64,000 nt of DNA. It comes from Lunularia cruciata. Taxonomy: Eukaryota > Streptophyta > Marchantiopsida > Lunulariales > Lunulariaceae. A model generated the notes under the pieces. The model saw only the letters and a program-made list of their open reading frames with translations. It did no database searches and had not been told where the DNA came from. The DNA lies in contig OX419759.1 of assembly GCA_948567375.1 (NCBI GenBank), positions 37,042,593 through 37,106,592 on the forward strand, in the 5' to 3' direction. Positions 56,787 to 64,000 of this stretch are shown here, piece by piece. The translations under genes and the position numbers were made by a program. The number at the start of each line of letters is the position of its first letter. Position 1 is the stretch's first letter.

Positions 56787-59700
56787 TGGTAACTCAATGT
56801 CACCATACTAACAATATAATTGGTAAGAACAGGTCATTCCCTCAAGGATATGGGTTGGAAATGACTAGAAGTGAAGATAAAGTGTCACAATGTCACATGT
56901 TATCTATTCTTGCCTATTTAACCTCTTCGGTAGAAACCACTCCTAGAAGAGTGTAGAGTCACCACCTTTGGTACACTACAAAATGAGGAAATCACCAATA
57001 ATCACACACAATATATTTAATCCAACGGATTCCTGATTGTGATGGTTCATTTGTTACAAAGGTCACTTCACCTTGGAATTTTTGTACCTTCTCCATTGCT
57101 TGGCCAAATTCTTGACAACTATTGTCAAAGTAGTCAAAAGTACTATGATTTTCACTCACATCACAGAGTTTATGTTGTATGAAATTGACAATATTAAGGT
57201 GTCTCACAAATAGTGTCTCAAAACACATGAACTAAGAGAGAGTAAGATCTCCCAAGGGTCAAATCAATTTGACAACTATGATTGTGACATAATGCTCCAC
57301 ATTCTTAGAAGGCAAAACATCACAAGAATCTTGAATTACGCTGTTGAATCTTACACATTAGTGTTACTTTATGATACTCTAGGTGTGTGGTGGCCTATCT
57401 TTGTATTGTTCTTGACCTATGAAGAGCTCCTAGAGTTGCACACTCTAGTTCCACATAAATGACTTCCCTCCCTCAAGTGCTTTTGCTCATGGATCAAGAT
57501 TCCTCACTCTCAGATCAAGATTTCTCACTCTCACTCAATCCAACTTGCAATCACTTACACAAAGTGCAAACTGATACACATACACCAACTTGATAGTCTT
57601 GATGTTATAAACCTCATTTTTTGCAACAAAAAGATACACCAAATGAACCCTATGACCATTGAGTCTAAGCCCTATATAAAATCCTATTTAGTTACCAAAG
57701 AAATCTAATGGCTACAATGAACTAAAAATCCCATAATTACATCTAAGCTGCTTAGGCTAATCACATCTTATCTACTTATCTAACCCTAAACTTAATCTCA
57801 ATAAGCATGGTCCAAATGGAATGACCTGCTCTACCTCTTGTCATTTACCACTATTATGTTAGGTGAAAAACATAATATAAGACCTTTTTATTGTAACCTA
57901 AATAGTATATATGAAATATGTATAAATACTAAATGTCTTGTATTATGACTATGAAAAATTCCCTAATTGTATTTACAAAATAGCTCTTAGTTATTCATAA
58001 CAATTTTGGATGTTGCTCATGTTGTATGAAGCATTACTCATATTCAAGATTATCTTGTACAAGATATGAGATACAAGAAACAAAAGAAATGAAATAGAAA
58101 AAAAGAGAGTATAAGGTTAGGTAAAAAAGAGAGTATGAGAAACAAATCATCCGAGATAAAAAATCAGGTACAAGTACAAGTATGAGATGAGTAGTGTGAG
58201 TTAGGATAGAAGGCATGAGTACAAGGTCTGAGTGCAAGGTAGGATATACAAGATTATGTCTGTGTACAATATATGAGATATGGATAGTACGAGTATGAGG
58301 TTTGAGATGAGCACGAGTACAAGAAGTATGAGGTATGAGGTTATTAGGTACAAGGTGTGAGTTTGAGATAAGAACAAGGTCTAAGTATGAGGTAGGATAT
58401 ACAAGATGATGTCCATGTACAAGGTACAAGATACAATTACAAGGTTTGAGATGAGCATGAGTACAAGAAGTATGAGGTATGAGGTACAATGTGTGAGTCT
58501 AAGACAAGTACAAGGTTACAAGTGAGAAACAAGTACAAATTTAGGAACAAGAAACAAGTAAGAGGTTACAAATGAGAAACAAATACAAGGTTACAAAAGA
58601 GAAATGAGTACAACATTAAAACAAGAAATGAAGTACAAAGGCCGAGTTCAAGACAAACATAAGGTACAAGAAGTATGAGGTACAAAGTGCAAGCTCAACA
58701 TCCATATGATCAATACTTCATATGGTTGGTACTTCATCCATAGACTTCCAAATAGTATGATTTTGATGTCAATAGAAAGCCCTTTGAATTTTCTTCTAAG
58801 AGATAAAGATTGCTACATTTGAACTTGTAACCATAGAGATATCAACTCCAAAGTGAGTGCAAAAAAATTCCTCTACAAAGATGACTCTTCCAACTTGAAG
58901 GTTGATGGCAACAAAGATCTTTAGTGCCACATCATTTGTACCTTGTATACCAAAGATGAAGCTAAATAATACCACATTGAGTGATTTCTTACCTAGACAT
59001 AATGATATGTTTCTTTTCCCCTAACAAAAGTAGAAGAATGGAACAAAATTGCACCGTTGAGAACAAGTGAGCCATGACACTCAAGTGGTGACTCATGCAT
59101 GGAAGAGCTTTGTTTGTCCTCCTTGACTAATTTTGTAGGCATCAAGTCACTCATCAAACCAACTTTACCAATCATTTGTTGGTAAAAACCATCCACAAAT
59201 ACATTATCATTTAGTTTAACAATGATTTGGTCTAATTTAAATGTAAAAAGTTGCACACATTTGGACTCCACTTTTCAATCATTTCAAATCTGCAGAATTC
59301 TACTTTTATCAATGTTGTATTCTTCACTTTGGAAGACCTTATATACAAGGCTTTTGTCCAATAATTTGCAAGTTCACTTACCCATGCAATTTTGCATACA
59401 ACTAAAGTTCAATTTTTTGTAAGAGTATAATCTATTTATTCAAAATGTTTGATGAATTCCTATGTTGGGTAGTGGTGAGGAATTTCACAATAGGATCACA
59501 AGTGCTAGAGTACCAAGAGGTGTATTTGCACTTGATCAGGATTATTTATTTCTGATTCTTGAGGGAGCCGAAGAGAAGTGAACCAATGTAATAAGGAATC
59601 AAGTCGGATTTTGAGCACTAAGAATACTATTGAATCAGAAAACAAGCACATTTGGCTAAGAAGAAGATACCTTTGGGGTTGTGCCTTTAGGAAAGGTAGT

Positions 59701-60010
59701 TCATGCCTTTGAGGTATATGTCTTCAGTGCAAAGAGACCTTTGGTGTGAAGTGAGCCATCACCTTCAAGATTGATTTGGAATTTACTTGTAGTGGAAGTG
59801 ATCTTTGATTTTCCTTTTTTTCTATAGTGTGTCATAGTGGTGACACAACACTCTTCTTGGAGTGGTTTTGTCCCAAGAGGTTAAATAGGAAAAAAATAAT
59901 TAATTGTAACATAATGATACTTCTCTTCATTTCTAGTCATTTTCACTCTTATACTCAAAGGAATGATTGGTTATGATAAACTCTACTAGTATTTGGGTGA
60001 TCTTGAGAAT
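56787..60010. mobile_element. Structure Y: smaller inverted-repeat relative of X
   Basis: The left arm (56787 to about 57700) resembles X's left terminus. The right arm (about 59440-60010) is its reverse complement: for example CTATTTAACCTCTT with CACTCCTAGAAGAGTG at 56920-56955 pairs with 59840-59885. A TATA-like CTATATAAAAT is near 57672. The middle holds a minisatellite and no clear gene. Target duplication not established. Confidence 0.6.
58190..58500. repeat. Degenerate minisatellite, period ~153 bp, in a GTACAAG-rich tract
   Basis: AGGATATACAAGAT recurs at 58241 and about 58394, and GAGTACAAGAAGTATGAGG at about 58313 and 58462. The tract 58040-58720 is built of short GAGTACAAG/GTATGAG words. 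The long minus-strand frame here (58034-58489) is a product of this low complexity. Confidence 0.85.
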
Positions 60011-61000
60011 AAAGTTTTTTGGGATAATTGAATGATTCCATACAAAACACTAAAAATGACAAAGAGGTAGGAGGTATTATGCATTTGGATTTACAAATTA
60101 CTTTGCAACTTATAATGTGACAATTTGATAATACATAGGAGATTTGAAAAATATTAGAATTTAATTTTATTCACAAAATAAAATATCTTTGCTTAAACTA
60201 TTTGTCTTCTTGTATAAGCTTTCAGATGATCACATCATCTTGGTTTAATTTACCAAGACTTCATTACATAGTTATATTGGATGTGTATTTTTGGATATGA
60301 TGAAATGCTTACTCCAATCAAGTTTGGCAAGAATCAAAGCTAGAATTGGATTTCAAAAGAGCATGTTTAGAAAAAAGTTATGATAACAATGGAAAAAATA
60401 ATATGAATAAGACCTTTTATGAATTAATATAGTAATAATAGAAATATTTTAAAATAGAATTTTTATTGAAAATATGTGACTTTATATTTTTTGATGCTAT
60501 TGAAATTACTATTGAATAAAATGATGTCTAATTATTGTTTTCTATTTGAATAGTTTGATACTACAAAGTATAGTTTAAAGTATACTTTATCTCTCCCACA
60601 ACAAGTGCAAAATTTGTAAACTAAAATATTATTAAAATAATATTTATCTTGGATATAGCAAACACTCAAAATTTTCATTAATAAAAAATAAAAAATCCCA
60701 TTTTATTTCATTTATAATTATGGATATTTTTATTCTTTATTATTTCTAACTGCACCTTGTTCCATTTAATGTAAATTCTGAGGTAAAATTAATTTTTTTA
60801 TTTAACATCACTAAAATCTTTAGTTATGAAAATAATTTGAGAGGTATAATTGATCAATAATAATATTATAAATTTAATTATTTATGGATAATAAGAATTA
60901 AATTCCGTTGCAAAAAGGCTAGTTATCTTTCAGTTCTCAAAGTTTTTAAATATAAAGTCTATATGTTTGACGACACATATATCTTGGGATTTTCATATAT
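60011..61000. other. AT-rich spacer
   Basis: Very AT-rich, without frames of note or recognisable repeats. Confidence 0.6.
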
Positions 61001-64000
61001 CCAAGTGTTAGCTATGGGCTGAAAACCTAGGATGGATTTCAAGTACAGAATGTCAAATAAAGCTTTAGTATCTTCAAATAAAGAAGCCTATGGAAATGAA
61101 GCCACGAAACTATAATTTCTTCTATGAATATGACCTTAGAGTTTCATCCACGATTAATAAAATACATGAAACATGCGTAGTCAAGTCCACTCTTGAGCCA
61201 TAAAGCTCTGAACAACGAGAATGAAGGAGTTTTCTGCCATATCTACACGCTATAGATTGAAACGCTTTACTCTTAGCAAATGAGAAACTTGAATGGAAAA
61301 TGAGTATTCCAAAACATACCTGAAACTGAGTCATACAGAAAGGATATGAAGTACAACTCGATTGCCCTTCTTGGAATCGCCATGGTAGTCAAATGATTCC
61401 TTCATAGGTGTTGTTTTTTAACTTTTGAACAATGATAACGGGCGAGTTTCTCTAAGATCTTGGTTGCAACTGAAGGCTTCATAACAATGTACAGGATCTC
61501 ACATGAGTGTCTTTATCAGTCTGCTACTGTGATATACCCATCAAGGAATCAAGTAGCTATTACCACATGAACACCATCTTGATACTTGGCATGAAACCAT
61601 GGTCTTGAAACAACTTTGGGATTGTTGTAAGAGTCTGTCTTGGCTGGTCTGCTTCCCGCAGGCAAGATTAACAGATCATAGAACATTTGTAGCAAGGTAC
61701 GCAATTGCGGGAAGCGTGAACTCAAAAGTCTACTCGCTCTGACCATGACTTTTCCTAATTAAGTTAGTAAGACTGATTACTTAGGTCCTCAACCCCATGG
61801 CCGTTGTAACGAAGTCTACTGAGGTTAGAAATCAAATCGATAATAAACCGTCTACACCGAAGCGGAGAATGTATCTATCTAGTTGTGAGATATCGAACAG
61901 CTTTATCTCATAACGAACACTAGTAAAAATCTTGAGAGTCCTCAAATGGGAAAGAAGAGGACTAATAACTGGAGCTGTACTCAACTGCTGACTTGTTATG
62001 ATCAACAGATGTTGCACTCAACGTTCTTAGGATGGAGGTGATCAAGTGATGCGAGTTGTAAGGATCACAACACTGTACATGTGTGTGAACGCAGAGTGTA
62101 CTCCAGTTAAAAAATATATATGATCCTCAATCGCGACATCATGGGATCTACTTCACATAAGAGTACCAGTATATCAGTACAGTAAACGTTGAATTCGCAA
62201 CAGTTTTGTCCCTTGGTTGTATTACGATGCCAGTGAATCCAAGGCTGTAAGATCTCAGCCAGGATAAAGCACATCGTGCAACAGAAAAATGAGACAAGCT
62301 AGGAAGACTTTGTCATTTAGGCTCCTTTCTCGCTCTCGTGTCATGTAGATATATATTTGGTTGGAGATCAACGGAAAACTCCCAAAAAATATCTCAACAC
62401 TTACGAGACCAGTGTAGCACCGAGAGAACATACCTTCGTTTTACTGATGTGCGGCAAGACGTATATTTTCTATCGATTCCCATGTTTTGGATATGCAGCG
62501 TTCCCTTGAAGAAAGCATCGACTACAGGAGACCATGGTTTGCCAAGAGTTCGTGAAGGTTGTAACGTTCGGCACAAAGTCGTCAAGTATGCTGATATAGA
62601 ACGTCACATCTACATGAGAGAACTGACCAGTCCCCCAATTTTCACGTACGTTCATACAATATGCAGATATCGATTGTAACTTTCTGTCCATTCAAGCAGT
62701 TAATGAAGCGGACCTTGGTAAACCAATGACCTATCGAATCTGTCTTACACTGTCTTTATGTAACACAGCCAAAAGTTCACGGAGAAATTTATCTTCTCGA
62801 CAACCTCGAAAACAACTGGGATGTCGTCCATCCGAATTCTGGAATTTTCGAATTAAGAATGGATTCAGAATATTTTATCCAAAACTCATGATCCAAGTAA
62901 CTTTCTGCAGAACTTATGTTCCAAGTAAAGTTCTGCAGAAAGAGGAGAAGATCATCAATTTCGCTGAATAACAACTGCCAGTTGCCTCTCAAATCTCCGA
63001 AATTTACTTCTCCTAGCTGAATCCGACCATAGATGACCAGCACAAGGGTCAGTGCAAATCACATCGATAAACTTGCTAATACAATGCTACGCTATATCTG
63101 CCACTTTCAAGAAATTCCAAGTATATGAAAGAAGGGGAAAAGGTCAGTAAGTCCCTAGGAATTCCAAGGAACGAGTGTGCACGAGTAGAAGTCGCAACTT
63201 GAATATAAGTGCAACTCACCGCTTATCTTGCTACTTTTTCGGATCATAAAGTTCTGCATGTAAGGGAGAGAAAAGGTTTAGTGGCACTTCACGCGAGTTC
63301 TTTTGAACATATAGCATATGTCAGTTGATCAAGGCAACTGATTCCACTTGGATAAGCATTTGGAAATCTCTGTAACGAAAGAAGAGTTTCAGAAACGCCA
63401 TCAAAATCCATTATCACATGGAGTAGTTTTCGTAAACCAATCTTGAATCCGGAGGTGATTGCAATCCCATTACACTCTGGTACACGCTCCATTAAAAGGT
63501 TGTACGTGTACGACGTCCTGGGAGTTCGTGCGCGTGCAGTGTTTCAGACTTCATGAATCACTGGCTCATTCAAGGCTTCACGCATCGTCTTTGCGGGCAC
63601 TAGAGCTTCTGGGATCTCCCATTCACAGAGTCAGTCTGCAGCTTGTAAAGCGCGAAGATTAAGCCCCTCACTAACTAACTGGAATGTTCGGCTGGGCAGG
63701 CAAGAAGTTCATTGGTGGTCGTCGACACCGTTGCACACGAACCGTTCACATATAGCAGAACAGGTCGGTTGTAGTATGAGCGCTTTCATCCGGTCACAGT
63801 GTGATCATACATTTTACTGCCAGATGCCTCCAGCAATCATTTGCCATTTGATCGGAGCAGATGCGGGCAAACGCTAAGAGAATCTTGCACGTACATTTTG
63901 AGTTTAAAAAGTACCGTGGCATAGTCGACTACATTCATTCCTGCAACAACGATGTGCTATTCCTACCGGAGATGGCAGGAAACTCGAGTGTCTCCATGAT
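61001..64000. other. Second CpG-rich island, unassigned
   Basis: CpG is again common, as in the cofactor A island, and no transposon coding is seen. Minus-strand stretches with some coding character lie at 61575-61746 (AGSRPAKTDSYNNPKVVSRP) and 63360-63492 (ECNGIAITSGFKIGLRKLLH). Neither could be assigned. A gene may continue past the window's right edge. Confidence 0.4.
61320..61383 (-). other. Candidate first exon of an unknown gene
   Basis: An ATG in ACCATGGC context opens MAIPRRAIELYFISFLYDSV (21 codons plus one base). It ends at a consensus donor, TTTCAG/GTATGT. No downstream exon could be identified with confidence and no homology is recognised. Confidence 0.3.

Noticed and set aside
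58034-58489. 151-codon minus-strand frame with repeated HTSCTHAHLKP-like units
   Set aside because: Arises from the GTACAAG-rich minisatellite; no independent coding evidence.
62338-62679. 113-codon plus-strand frame in the right island
   Set aside because: No homology, no plausible codon pattern, and frames of similar length are open on the other strand at the same place.
1-64000. CRISPR arrays, bacterial operons or organellar DNA
   Set aside because: No regularly spaced short repeats. The only clean gene has spliceosomal introns and the rest are plant-type nuclear transposons.

Overview
The window is plant nuclear DNA dominated by transposable elements, with one intact host gene that I can name. 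Five things point to a land plant: Ty3/gypsy polyproteins with chromodomains, initiator-methionine-tRNA primer sites, CpG-poor decayed repeats, AT-rich spacers, and a three-exon gene for tubulin-folding cofactor A. The heavy nesting of old LTR elements, together with an R2-like (restriction-like endonuclease, RLE) LINE, would suit a large-genome non-angiosperm such as a bryophyte, fern or gymnosperm. That placement is inference.

Layout. 1-13.37 kb: a decayed plus-strand Ty3/gypsy element ('B', no chromodomain seen). A younger minus-strand chromovirus ('A', 1404-8771) sits inside its gag, flanked by a perfect CCATG duplication. A itself carries an inverted solo LTR of its own family (5278-6015, flanked by ATTGC). 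13.38-13.90 kb: the 5' end of a second chromovirus family ('C1'), abutting a LINE fragment. 14.1-17.0 kb: AT-rich spacer. 17.2-26.05 kb: a CpG-rich island bounded by two ~95-bp direct repeats and containing the cofactor A gene (24924-25576, minus). 26.05-29.4 kb: a dead RLE-type LINE. 29.4-31.3 kb: spacer. 31.316-36.977 kb: a complete C-family element ('C2', flanked by ATATT). 37.58-56.44 kb: a very large inverted-repeat structure ('X') containing an eroded C-family element ('C3', 40460-46093). 56.79-60.0 kb: a smaller relative ('Y') with a minisatellite core. 61.0-64.0 kb: another CpG-rich island with candidate exons only.

How it works together. A and C share an architecture: 5' LTR, Met-tRNA primer site, one or two short leader ORFs, gag with a CCHC knuckle, protease, reverse transcriptase/RNase H, integrase, chromodomain, polypurine tract, 3' LTR. 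The leader ORFs form a related ~60-residue family in both lineages, and A has two of them. The C-family LTR carries perfect heat-shock-element arrays just upstream of its TATA box, so it may be heat-responsive. Every autonomous element is broken by stops, frameshifts or lost catalytic residues. The cofactor A gene reads cleanly through three exons with canonical splice sites.
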